A stretch of 64,000 bases of DNA from Nocardia goodfellowii (GTDB taxonomy: Bacteria; Actinomycetota; Actinomycetes; Mycobacteriales; Mycobacteriaceae): assembly GCF_017875645.1 (NCBI RefSeq), contig NZ_JAGGMR010000001.1:5270001-5334000 (forward strand), in the 5' to 3' direction. The translations under genes and the position numbers were made by a program. Numbering within the stretch: position 1 is the stretch's first letter; each line of letters starts with the position of its first letter. Of the stretch, positions 23,765 through 31,606 are shown piece by piece. Under the pieces are notes generated by a model. The model did not search any database. It worked only from the letters and a program-made list of their open reading frames with translations, and had not been told where the DNA came from.

Positions 23765-25198
23765 TTATCGCAGGCGGTCCTTTTGCACTTTTCCGGTCGC
23801 GTTCAGCGGCAGTTCGTCCAGGAACCGCACCGAGCGCGGCACCTTGTATCCCGCCAGGTGCGCACGCGCCCACTCGAGCAATTCCGCGTCGGTGACCGCG
23901 CTTTCGGCGACGACGAAGGCTTTCCCGACCTCCCCGAGCCGTTCGTCCGCGACGCCGACGACCGCGACCTGCGCCACCGCCGGATGCTGGAGCAGGACGC
24001 CCTCGATCTCGGCGGGATAGGCGTTGAAGCCGCCCACGATGAACATGTCCTTCTTGCGGCCGACGATCCGGAGTCTGCCGTCGGGGTCGAGGCTGCCCAG
24101 ATCGCCGGTGTGCAGCCAGCCCTGGGCATCGATGGCCGCCGCGGTCGCCTCCGGGTCGTCGAGATAGCCCTGCATCACGGAGTAGCCGCGAACCAGCACC
24201 TCGCCGTCCTCGGCGATGCGCACTTCTATTCCCGCGCAGGGCGTTCCGACTGTCGTGGCGATCTGTTCGATGGTGTCGCCGGGCCGGGACGCGGTCGCCG
24301 TGCCCGCCTCGGTGAGCCCGTACCCGGTCATGATCGACTGGAACGGCAACTCGGTGCTGACGCGCCGGATCAGTTCCACCGGGATGTCTGCGGCCCCGGT
24401 CACCGTGGCGCGCAACGAGGACAGGTCGTGCGAGCTCGCGGCCGACAGCAGGGCGGCGAGCAGGGTGGGCGGTCCCGGCAGCATGGTCACCCGTTCGCGC
24501 TGCACCAGTTCCAGCACCCGGTCGACATCGAAGACCGCCACCGGCAGGATGGTCGCCCCGCGGATCAGCGCGGCGACCACACCGGCCTTGTAGCCGAAAG
24601 TGTGGAAGAACGGGTTCACGATCAGGTAGCGGTCGCCCTGGCGCAGGTCGGCCAGATCGCACCACTCCGAATACATGCGCAGCGTCTGGGCGTGATTCAT
24701 CATGACGCCCTTGGGTTTTCCGGTCGTGCCCGAGGTGTAGACGATGTCGGCGATATCGGTGCCGCTGACCTCGCGTTCGAACGGCGTACCGCTGGACAGG
24801 AAATCGGATTTGAGGTCGATCAGCGGCAGACCGCCGGGGGCGGTGTGCTCGATGCCGAGGAAGCCCTGTTGGACCAGAACCAGTTTGGCGCCGCTGCGGT
24901 CGATCACGTCCGCCGCCTCGGCGGCTCGGAACCGGGTGTTGACCGGGACCAGGACAGCGCCCGCGGTCAGCGCGCCGAAGGCGGCGATAATCCATTCGGC
25001 CGAGTTCGGTGCCCAGATCGCCACCCGGTCGCCCTTGTCGATCCCCGCCGCGGCGAATGCGCCGGCCGCCCGGCGCACCCGGTCGGCGAGTGCGGTAAAA
25101 CTCAGCCGCAGCGGCCCGTCGACGATCGCTTCGGCAGCACCGAAGCGATCAGCCGCCCGCTGGACCAGCTGCGGAAGCGTGGAGGCGGGTCCGGTCAT
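23765..25198 (-). CDS. Acyl-CoA synthetase (FadD-type, 477 residues)
   Basis: An AMP-forming acyl-CoA ligase. The ATP-binding loop reads YTSGTTGKPKGVMM, the hinge region GWLHTGDLGSLDPDGRL and the C-terminal catalytic Lys region LPLNATGKVQKDRLR are intact. Such enzymes activate a free acid with ATP and CoA. The ATG at 25198 overlaps the stop of the amidohydrolase gene (ATGA, 25195-25198), so it is in a two-gene operon transcribed from the 26397-26415 operator region. The length and features resemble the short FadD3-like ligases of ring-catabolic pathways; the acid is unknown. Confidence 0.93.
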   Translation of the reverse strand: MTGPASTLPQLVQRAADRFGAAEAIVDGPLRLSFTALADRVRRAAGAFAAAGIDKGDRVAIWAPNSAEWIIAAFGALTAGAVLVPVNTRFRAAEAADVIDRSGAKLVLVQQGFLGIEHTAPGGLPLIDLKSDFLSSGTPFEREVSGTDIADIVYTSGTTGKPKGVMMNHAQTLRMYSEWCDLADLRQGDRYLIVNPFFHTFGYKAGVVAALIRGATILPVAVFDVDRVLELVQRERVTMLPGPPTLLAALLSAASSHDLSSLRATVTGAADIPVELIRRVSTELPFQSIMTGYGLTEAGTATASRPGDTIEQIATTVGTPCAGIEVRIAEDGEVLVRGYSVMQGYLDDPEATAAAIDAQGWLHTGDLGSLDPDGRLRIVGRKKDMFIVGGFNAYPAEIEGVLLQHPAVAQVAVVGVADERLGEVGKAFVVAESAVTDAELLEWARAHLAGYKVPRSVRFLDELPLNATGKVQKDRLR

Positions 25199-26376
25199 AC
25201 GCCCAGTAGCCGTGCGAGATTGCCGCCCATGATCTTGGCTTGATCCTCGACCGGCAGGTGGGTGAGCATATCGGCGAAGTGGGTCGGCTCCGCCAGGCCT
25301 TCCGGATGCGGATAGTCCGAACCGAACAGCACCCGGTCCACGCCGACCAGATCGATCAGCTCGGTGACGCCTTCCTCGTAGAACGGGCTGACGTGGACGC
25401 TCTTCTTGATCGCCGCGACCGGGTCTTGCATGCCGAAGCCCTCGGGCGCCTTCTTGTAGACGTCGGCGAGGGTCTCGAGCAGCGGTTTGAGCCATGCCGA
25501 TCCACTCTCGATGATCGCCAGCTTCAACTCGGGGAAGCGGAACAGCGCACCGTGGCACACCCAGGACGCGACGGTGTCCTGCACCGGCCGCCATTCGTTG
25601 ACCATCCGGAAAGCGTTGGTCTGGAACGGAAGCATCTCAGTCTTGCTGCCCTCCCACTCGGCATCGAAGCGGGAGTAGCCGCTGTCGGAGGAGTGCATCG
25701 CGACCAGGATGTCGTGCTCGACGACCCGCTGCCAGAACGGATCGAATTCCGGGAGCGCGAACGAGCGCGGGCCCTGGAAGCCGGGCACCGGCGCGGGCCG
25801 CACCAGAATGGCCTTGGCGCCGTGCGCGACCACCCAGTCCAGTTCCTCGATGGCCTTGTCCAGAATCGGCAGCGAAACTACCGGGGTGGTGAAGATGCGG
25901 TCCTGGTAGTTGAAACTCCAGGTCTCGAGCAGCCATTCGTTGAGCGCGTGCACCACGACGTGAATCAGCTCCGGGTCGTCGCGCATCCGCTCCTCGACCA
26001 GGCTCGCGAGGGTCGGGAACATCAGGCTGCGGTCCACCCGCAATTCGTCCATCAACGCGAGGCGCGCGCCCGGCTCGCGGAAGGCCGGCAGGGCCTTCAT
26101 GGATTTGCCGAAGATCTCGCGCTTGCTCTTGCCCTCCGGGTTGCCGTTCTTGAAGTAGTCCTCCATGGCGCCGGGCCGCGCCACCACCTCGAAGGTGGGG
26201 TTGGGGATGTATTCGCTGATGTGGCCGCGCACCGCGATCTTGGTGCGGCCGTTCACCTGGACGTACTGGATCGCCTTCTTGTACTTGTCGGGCAGGTACT
26301 TGGTCAGCGAATCCTCGGTCTCGTAGAGGTGATTGTCGGCGTCGAACAGCGGGTACGGCAGGGCGGTGGCCGTCAT
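25195..26376 (-). CDS. Amidohydrolase-2 family protein (393 residues), paralogue of 48363-49538
   Basis: Metal-dependent amidohydrolase-2 superfamily member. It starts MTATALPYPLFDADNHLYET; the probable metal and catalytic positions are in FDADNHLYE, VAMHSSDSG, WVCHGALFRFPEL and FGSDYPHPEGL. The ATG at 26376 has a strong GGAGG site seven bases upstream. Very close similarity to the protein at 48363-49538 along the full length (for example LMFPTLASL and PNPTFxVVARPGAMEDYF in both) shows a duplication shared by the two regulons. Known superfamily members are hydrolases or non-oxidative decarboxylases; this pair may cut a C-C bond in a ring-derived acid. Confidence 0.9.
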   Translation of the reverse strand: MTATALPYPLFDADNHLYETEDSLTKYLPDKYKKAIQYVQVNGRTKIAVRGHISEYIPNPTFEVVARPGAMEDYFKNGNPEGKSKREIFGKSMKALPAFREPGARLALMDELRVDRSLMFPTLASLVEERMRDDPELIHVVVHALNEWLLETWSFNYQDRIFTTPVVSLPILDKAIEELDWVVAHGAKAILVRPAPVPGFQGPRSFALPEFDPFWQRVVEHDILVAMHSSDSGYSRFDAEWEGSKTEMLPFQTNAFRMVNEWRPVQDTVASWVCHGALFRFPELKLAIIESGSAWLKPLLETLADVYKKAPEGFGMQDPVAAIKKSVHVSPFYEEGVTELIDLVGVDRVLFGSDYPHPEGLAEPTHFADMLTHLPVEDQAKIMGGNLARLLGV

Positions 26377-26396
26377 GGAATCCTCCTTCGCGATTT

Positions 26397-26415
26397 GTGA
26401 GAATAGTATTCTCAC
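26397..26415. promoter_or_regulatory. GAGAAT-type operator copy 5 (perfect 19-bp palindrome)
   Basis: GTGAGAATAGTATTCTCAC, perfectly self-complementary apart from the centre base. It is 21 bases upstream of the amidohydrolase start (leftward) and in the 151-base divergent region that also holds copy 6. It contains TATTCT, which could be a -10 element. Confidence 0.8.
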
Positions 26416-26484
26416 ACTGCGTGCCTGGCAATGCCCTGTAGCTACGTCCACATTGGGTATAGGCCGCTGACCTTAGGGTAGGCT

Positions 26485-26503
26485 ATTCTCCGAAAGGGAG
26501 AAT
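26485..26503. promoter_or_regulatory. GAGAAT-type operator copy 6 (outward form)
   Basis: ATTCTC, seven bases, GAGAAT; the same outward arrangement as copies 2 and 7. It lies 25 bases upstream of the ATG at 26528. Together with copy 5 it gives each of the divergent units its own site. Confidence 0.65.
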
Positions 26504-26527
26504 CAAATTTACGAAGGAGTGCTGGAT

Positions 26528-27244
26528 ATGGTCGATCTGGAACTGGACGCGGGAGTCGCGGTCATCACGATCGATCGCCCGCACGCTCGAAACGCCATCG
26601 CGCCGGCCACGATGGACGAACTGGAGAAGGCCATCACCGCGGCCGCCGGCGCCCACGCCCTGGTGATCCGGGGCGCGGGCGACAAGGCCTTCGTCTCCGG
26701 TGGAGATCTCAAGGAGCTCAGTGCGTTACGCACCGAGGAGGCGGCCGCGGCGATGGCTTGGCGCATGCGGGAGATCTGCGATCTCCTGGCGGAATTTCCC
26801 GCTCCGGTGCTCGCCGTGCTGAACGGGCACGCCTTCGGGGGCGGCGCGGAAGTCGCCGTGGCCGCGGACATCCGGGTGGCGGCCGACGACATCAAGATCG
26901 GCTTCAATCAGGTCACCTTGGAGATCATGCCGGCCTGGGGCGGCGCCGAGCGGCTGGCGGAGCTGGTGGGCCGCAGCCGGGCGCTGCTGCTGGCCGGCTC
27001 CGGCGTCACGCTCGACGCCTTCGAGGCGGAGCGAATCGGTTTGGTGCAGAAGGTTCTGCCCCGTGCGGATTTCGAGGACGGCTGGCGCGCTCTGGCCCGA
27101 TCGCTGGCCAATCGTCCGGCGGGGGAGATCAAACGCGTGCTGGCGGGTGTCCCGGCGCAGGAGGCGGTGACCGCGTTCGCGCGGCTCTGGGTCCAGGATG
27201 CGCATTGGGCGGCCGCGGACCGGGTCATGAAGCGAAGTAGCTAG
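26528..27244 (+). CDS. Enoyl-CoA hydratase/isomerase family protein (238 residues)
   Basis: A short crotonase. The oxyanion-hole blocks are AFVSGGDLKELS and GHAFGGGAEVAVAADI, and the usual helix with AWGGAERLAELVG follows. The ATG at 26528 is preferred to the GTG at 26519 because GAAGGAG (26513-26519) is then at the normal distance. It is shorter than the typical 255-270 because the C-terminal trimerisation helix is reduced. It is followed after 20 bases by an alpha/beta hydrolase gene. It probably hydrates an unsaturated acyl-CoA of the left-half pathway. Confidence 0.9.
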   Translation: MVDLELDAGVAVITIDRPHARNAIAPATMDELEKAITAAAGAHALVIRGAGDKAFVSGGDLKELSALRTEEAAAAMAWRMREICDLLAEFPAPVLAVLNGHAFGGGAEVAVAADIRVAADDIKIGFNQVTLEIMPAWGGAERLAELVGRSRALLLAGSGVTLDAFEAERIGLVQKVLPRADFEDGWRALARSLANRPAGEIKRVLAGVPAQEAVTAFARLWVQDAHWAAADRVMKRSS

Positions 27245-27264
27245 TGCGAGAAAGAGGGCAGGCC

Positions 27265-28158
27265 ATGACACTCTCGGAATTCGATTTGCTCGAGCTGGAA
27301 TACGAGCGCCCGGTGCCGGTGGTCGCCGAGGTCGACGGCATCCCGATGACCGGTTTGCTGGCCGAGGCGCACCAGCCGCGGGCGGTGCTGCTCGCGCTGC
27401 ACGGCGGCCAGACCACCTCCGTCTACTTCGACTGCCCTGGTCATCCCCGGCTTTCGCTGCTGCGCACGGCGGCGCGACTGGGATACACCGCGCTCGCACT
27501 GGACCGGCCGGGTTACGGCGGCAGCGCGGCGTATTCGGAGCGATTCGAGGACCCGCGGCGGCGAATGGAGCTGATGTACGCCACGCTGGAGGCGGTCCTG
27601 GGGTCGCGCCCGCGCGGCAAAGGCGTTTTCCTGCTGGCACATTCGGCCGGTTGCGAACTCGCGGTACACATGGCCGCCGACGCGCGTGGCCCGCATCTGC
27701 TCGGCATGGAGCTCGGCGGGTCGGGCATCCAGCCGAACCTCGCGGCGCCGCCCGGGTCGGGCCGGACGCCGAATGTCCGGCATCTCGTGTGGCATCCCGA
27801 GCGCGCCTATCCGCCCGAACTCGTCGGCGGCGCCGCGATCGGCGCGCCGCGCCCGGCGCACGAGAACGTCGCCGCCCATCTGCGCTCGCAGAGCGAATTC
27901 CCGGGCCTGGCCGCGCAGGTGCAGATTCCGCTGCATATCACCGTCGGTCAGCACGAGCAGGTATGGCGCACCGACGCCGAGGCCCTCGCCGGATACGCCG
28001 GAATGTTCACCACCGCACCGCGGGTCGAGGTGGAGGTGCAGCGCGACGCCGGACACAATTTGAGCCTCGGCTACACCGCCGCGGCGTATCACCTCGAGGT
28101 CTTGGCGTTCGCGGAGGAATGCCTGACCAAGGTCACCGGCCCGTCCCGGGAGCGCTGA
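27265..28158 (+). CDS. Alpha/beta hydrolase
   Basis: 297 residues with the alpha/beta hydrolase fold. The oxyanion strand is LLALHGGQT, the nucleophile elbow LLAHSAGCELA (Ser in HSAG), and the catalytic His is in DAGHNLSLG; the acid would be in the strand before QHEQVW. The start ATG at 27265 has AGAGGGCAGG upstream; a GTG at 27244 is possible. It could open an ester or lactone made by an oxygenase or act as a thioesterase. Its end overlaps the convergent DUF427 gene by 26 bases, which marks the border between the two regulons. Confidence 0.85.
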   Translation: MTLSEFDLLELEYERPVPVVAEVDGIPMTGLLAEAHQPRAVLLALHGGQTTSVYFDCPGHPRLSLLRTAARLGYTALALDRPGYGGSAAYSERFEDPRRRMELMYATLEAVLGSRPRGKGVFLLAHSAGCELAVHMAADARGPHLLGMELGGSGIQPNLAAPPGSGRTPNVRHLVWHPERAYPPELVGGAAIGAPRPAHENVAAHLRSQSEFPGLAAQVQIPLHITVGQHEQVWRTDAEALAGYAGMFTTAPRVEVEVQRDAGHNLSLGYTAAAYHLEVLAFAEECLTKVTGPSRER

Positions 28159-28531
28159 CCGCCGGGTCCGCCACTCCGACCGTGAGCTGGACCCGGTCCT
28201 GATAGAAACCGATATGCCCGCGCAGCAGCGCGACCTCCGGATAGGGATCGTGGTACGCCCAGGCCACCGGGACCGATCCGGCCGCGGCACGCCAGTACCG
28301 GGCGGTGCCCTTGAAGGGACAGCGCGACGTGTACGCGTCCGGGACGAGCAGCTCGAAATCCACGTCCTGCTCGGGCAGGTAGAACACGATGCCGTGATCC
28401 TGTTCGGCCACCAGCAGACTCGCTCGGGATTCCGCGAGCGTCGCGCCCGCGTCGGTCACCCGGACCAGATTGCGGACACGCTGAATGCTGACGCGGTAGT
28501 CTGGCCGGTCGGCGAAGCCCGATCGCTGCAT
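28133..28531 (-). CDS. DUF427 family protein
   Basis: 132 residues. The DUF427 core is seen in LLVAEQDHGIVFYLPEQDV, TSRCPFKGTARYW and VAWAYHDPYPE. The biochemical role of this beta-rich family is unknown; members are common in actinobacterial lipid and ring catabolic clusters. The ATG at 28531 has AAGGGA upstream. It is the last gene of the long leftward operon and its end overlaps the convergent hydrolase gene by 26 bases. Confidence 0.85.
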   Translation of the reverse strand: MQRSGFADRPDYRVSIQRVRNLVRVTDAGATLAESRASLLVAEQDHGIVFYLPEQDVDFELLVPDAYTSRCPFKGTARYWRAAAGSVPVAWAYHDPYPEVALLRGHIGFYQDRVQLTVGVADPAVSAPGTGR

Positions 28532-28544
28532 CGATGGTCCCTTC

Positions 28545-29411
28545 TCAAAGCACGGGTCGGGAGCCCGGGTGGCTCCGGGTATTCGGATGGTCGAGTCCGC
28601 GCACCATCGCGTGCACGGTGTAGGAGGCGACCAGGATGCCGTCTTCGGTGTAGACCCGGCCGGTACCGTGCGCGTGGCCACGCCCGGCGTAGATGACCCG
28701 GGTGGCGTACAGCAGCCACCGCGTCACGTCGGCGTCGTCGTGAAAGGTGATGGTGGCCATGGTGATTCCGGTGGATATCGAGCGATGTGCCATCGACTGG
28801 CCGAAGCCGGGATGCGGGCGCAGCGCGGCGGCGACCGTCCAGTGCGTGGTGGACTGGGTCAGCAGCGCGGCGTCGAGGTACTGCTGCTCCGGTTTGTCCC
28901 GGAACTTGGTCCATACGAACAATTCCGGGGGGCCGAGCTGAGCCGCGTCGTCGGTATAGGCGTCACCGACCACGCGGATCTCCCGGCCCGCGACCACGGT
29001 GCCGGGCAGCTCGTGCGCGCGCAACCGGCCCGGCGGGTCGACCTCGGGCATGGGGGCGGTGGAACGGATGAGGTCGGGCGGATCGGCATCCAGGAGCACG
29101 ACGCCCGCACAGCACAGCGAATCATGCTGGTGCACCTGGACTTGCGCGGAACTGAAGGTGCGGCCCGCGCGCAGTACGTCGACCGTCACCGCCAGTTCGG
29201 CTGTGTGCGCGGCGGCGCGGCTGAAGATCATCGATGCCGAGACCACCCGCTGGTGCGGCACCTGTTTGGCGCTCGCGACCACCGCGGCGCCGAGTAACTG
29301 CCCGGCTTCCACGACATCGCGTTCGGTGGGGCCGTGCGCGGGCGCGTGATACCGGCCCGCGGTCACGGGCCGCACATCCATCAGCCGCAGCAGTTCGGCC
29401 TGACTCCACAT
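28545..29411 (-). CDS. Acyl-CoA thioesterase II (TesB-like double hotdog)
   Basis: 288 residues with the two-hotdog plan of TesB proteins. The N-terminal hotdog reads VVEAGQLLGAAVVAS...VVSASMIFSRAA, and the second contains QSMAHRSISTGITMATITFHDDADV and LYATRVIYAGRGHAHGTGRVY. These enzymes hydrolyse acyl-CoA to free acid and CoA, often to relieve dead-end intermediates. It lies 13 bases upstream of the DUF427 gene. The substrate is unknown. Confidence 0.85.
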   Translation of the reverse strand: MWSQAELLRLMDVRPVTAGRYHAPAHGPTERDVVEAGQLLGAAVVASAKQVPHQRVVSASMIFSRAAAHTAELAVTVDVLRAGRTFSSAQVQVHQHDSLCCAGVVLLDADPPDLIRSTAPMPEVDPPGRLRAHELPGTVVAGREIRVVGDAYTDDAAQLGPPELFVWTKFRDKPEQQYLDAALLTQSTTHWTVAAALRPHPGFGQSMAHRSISTGITMATITFHDDADVTRWLLYATRVIYAGRGHAHGTGRVYTEDGILVASYTVHAMVRGLDHPNTRSHPGSRPVL

Positions 29412-29435
29412 CGGGTCTCCAGTCGTAGTGCGGCG

Positions 29436-30017
29436 CTATGGGCGGACGGGCAGGTGCGGGACGAGGCCCGGTTCGGGTTCGACGCCGAACGAGCGCAGCG
29501 CCATCGCCACCAGTGCGTAGGCGCCCACCGTGAACACGATGTCCATGAGCTGGTGCTCGGTGAATTCCGCCGCGAGCGCGTGCCAGGTCGATTCGGTGAT
29601 CGAGCCGTCGAGGAGCAGTTCGTCGGCCGACCGCAGCAGGTTCTGTTCGGTAGGTGGCCAACCGGGGGTGTCCGGGCCCGCGGCGATCCGGGCGATGTCT
29701 CGCGGCCCGAGCCCGGCGTCCGCGGCCAGCAGTACGTGCTGGGCCCATTCGTAGTCGCTGCCGCGCAGGTGCGCCACCCGGAGTATGAGCAGTTCGCGGT
29801 GCCGGACGGACAGTGAATTGCCCTGCAGGAGATGACGATTGAACAGCAGGAACGGCTGGGCCAGCGCGGGGTAGCGAGCGAGGGTGCCGAGCAGGTTGGC
29901 CCCGCTCTGGCGTTGGGCCTTCGGCTTGCCCGTGCGGGCGGAGTTACGGAATTCCTGGATGAAGGCGGTCATCTCCGCGGACCAGTCCGGCTCCGGGGTG
30001 GGTGGGATACGGGGCAT
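29436..30017 (-). CDS. Carboxymuconolactone decarboxylase/AhpD-like protein
   Basis: 193 residues, all-alpha. The conserved region SLSVRHRELLILRVAHLRGSDYEW...H and the helix pair that follows are typical of the CMD/AhpD fold. Here the redox CxxC of AhpD is missing, with SDYEWAQH in its place, so it is unlikely to be a peroxidase partner. CMD-type proteins include decarboxylases and hydrolases of lactone substrates. A role after the Baeyer-Villiger step in the same operon is possible. The ATG at 30017 has GAGCTG upstream. Confidence 0.82.
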   Translation of the reverse strand: MPRIPPTPEPDWSAEMTAFIQEFRNSARTGKPKAQRQSGANLLGTLARYPALAQPFLLFNRHLLQGNSLSVRHRELLILRVAHLRGSDYEWAQHVLLAADAGLGPRDIARIAAGPDTPGWPPTEQNLLRSADELLLDGSITESTWHALAAEFTEHQLMDIVFTVGAYALVAMALRSFGVEPEPGLVPHLPVRP

Positions 30018-30036
30018 CACAGCTCTTTCGGGAAGG

Positions 30037-30780
30037 TCAGGTATTGCGGCCACCGTTGACGCCGATGACTTGTCCGGTGATGTAGGCCGCCTCCTCGCTC
30101 ACCAGGAACGCGCAGGTCGCGGCGATGTCCTCCGGTCGGCCGACCCGGCCGACCGGCGTCTTGGCGACCTGCTGGTCCAGATCGAAGACGCCCTTGCGCA
30201 GGCTGTCCCGCATCATGGGCGTCTCGATGAAGCCGGGCGGAATCGTATTGACGGTGACGCCGTCGCGGCCGAATTCGAGCGCCAGCACTTTGGTGAGGCC
30301 CACCGTGCCCGCTTTGGACGACACGTAGGCCGCCATCCCGGGCACCCCGCTGTGCACGCTGGAGGAGGAGATATTGACGATGCGCCCCCAGCGCTGCTCG
30401 ATCATGTGCGGCAGCACCGCCTGGCAGCAGTCGAAGGTGCCGGTGAGATTGACCGCCAGAACGCGGTTCCAGGTATCGGCGGCGAGTTGGAGGAACGGCC
30501 CGGCGACGGTCACGCCGGCACAATTCACCAGAATCGCGGGCGGGCCCAGGGTCGCGCACACCTCGGTGACCGCGCTGTCGATGGCAGTGCGATCGGTGAC
30601 ATCGACGCCCAGGCCGAGGGCGGTGCCGCCGCCGGTGGTGATCGTGGCCGCCGCAGCCCGCGCGGCGTCGCCGTCGACATCGAACACGGCGACCGACGCG
30701 CCGTCGGCGGCCAGCCGGACGCTGATCGCCAGCCCGATCCCGGACGCACCACCGGTGACAATCGCTGTGCGCGCGGTCAT
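30037..30780 (-). CDS. SDR family oxidoreductase (FabG-like), overlaps TauD
   Basis: 247 residues. TGGASGIG at 10-17, NCAG (LVNCAGVTVAG), catalytic Ser in NISSSSVHSG, and Tyr/Lys in YVSSKAG are all present, with a typical FabG C-terminus (AAYITGQVIGVNGG). NAD(P)-dependent alcohol or 3-hydroxyacyl oxidation is likely. The start overlaps the TauD stop (ATGA, 30777-30780), the same arrangement as the partial SDR at 1-241. Confidence 0.93.
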   Translation of the reverse strand: MTARTAIVTGGASGIGLAISVRLAADGASVAVFDVDGDAARAAAATITTGGGTALGLGVDVTDRTAIDSAVTEVCATLGPPAILVNCAGVTVAGPFLQLAADTWNRVLAVNLTGTFDCCQAVLPHMIEQRWGRIVNISSSSVHSGVPGMAAYVSSKAGTVGLTKVLALEFGRDGVTVNTIPPGFIETPMMRDSLRKGVFDLDQQVAKTPVGRVGRPEDIAATCAFLVSEEAAYITGQVIGVNGGRNT

Positions 30781-31604
30781 TTGATCGACTCCTCGCCCAC
30801 CACCGTGGATCGGTGCATGCGCCGGGGCTGGGATCGATCGAATGCGCAGGCCCGGTGCACCAGCCCGGTGTTGTCCCACAGCACCAGGTCCCCGACCGAC
30901 CAGGCGTGGGTCAGGACGCGATCGGGTGTGGTCGCGCGCTGTTCGAGCTCGTCGAGCAGCGCCCGGCTCTCGGCCGGGTCCAGGCCGATGACCTCCGCGG
31001 CGCTCGCACCGATGACCAGTGACTTGCGACCCGATTCGTGCGTCCACACGAGCGGATGCACGCGGTCGGGCCAGCGGGCCCAGTCCGCCAGCTGTTCGGA
31101 TGTCGGATCGGGATAACTCAGACGCTGGATGCGTGCCATCCGGTGCACGACCCGCAGTCCGGCGAAGCGCCGCTGCTCCGCGGCGGAGAGTTCGTCGTAC
31201 GCGGCATAGGTGCTGGCGAAGGCCGTCTCGCCGCCCTCGTCGGTGATCTGGTGCGCGCTCAGCACCGATGTTTTGGCGGGGACCGCGTCCATCGACCCGT
31301 CGATATGCCAATAGTCGTTGCTGGGAAAGTATTTCGCGTTGGGATTGGCCGGGTCGAAGCTGATCTCCATGACATCCGGGTTCGCGTACTTGCCGAATTG
31401 CACCAGCGGGCCGAGCTTCCGGGCGAACGCCACCTGTATCTCGTCACCCGCGTGCACTTCGCGAAAGAGCACCACGCCGTGCTGCTCGAGCAAGGACACG
31501 CAGCGACCGGCGAGCGCGTCGTCGTGCAGCAGTCTGTCGGCGTCGACGTCGAGCACTTCCACCCCGACGCGGGCGCTGAGTACTTTCGTGCGGATCGCGG
31601 ACAT
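30777..31604 (-). CDS. TauD/TfdA-family dioxygenase, paralogue of 238-1044
   Basis: 275 residues. The iron ligands are HIDG (YWHIDGSMDAVPAK) and the distal His in NTGLVHRA, with the RRMHRSTVVG end. The ATG at 31604 lies 2 bases from the ALDH stop; a GTG at 31610 is also possible. The protein is parallel to the TauD of the left half, including the VVHRMARIQRLSYPDPTSEQ segment (VVHSFEAAQRLTHPDPSEQ in the other). Position between an ALDH and an SDR fits hydroxylation of an acid or acyl-CoA. The substrate is unknown. Confidence 0.9.
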   Translation of the reverse strand: MSAIRTKVLSARVGVEVLDVDADRLLHDDALAGRCVSLLEQHGVVLFREVHAGDEIQVAFARKLGPLVQFGKYANPDVMEISFDPANPNAKYFPSNDYWHIDGSMDAVPAKTSVLSAHQITDEGGETAFASTYAAYDELSAAEQRRFAGLRVVHRMARIQRLSYPDPTSEQLADWARWPDRVHPLVWTHESGRKSLVIGASAAEVIGLDPAESRALLDELEQRATTPDRVLTHAWSVGDLVLWDNTGLVHRACAFDRSQPRRMHRSTVVGEESIK

Positions 31605-31606
31605 GC

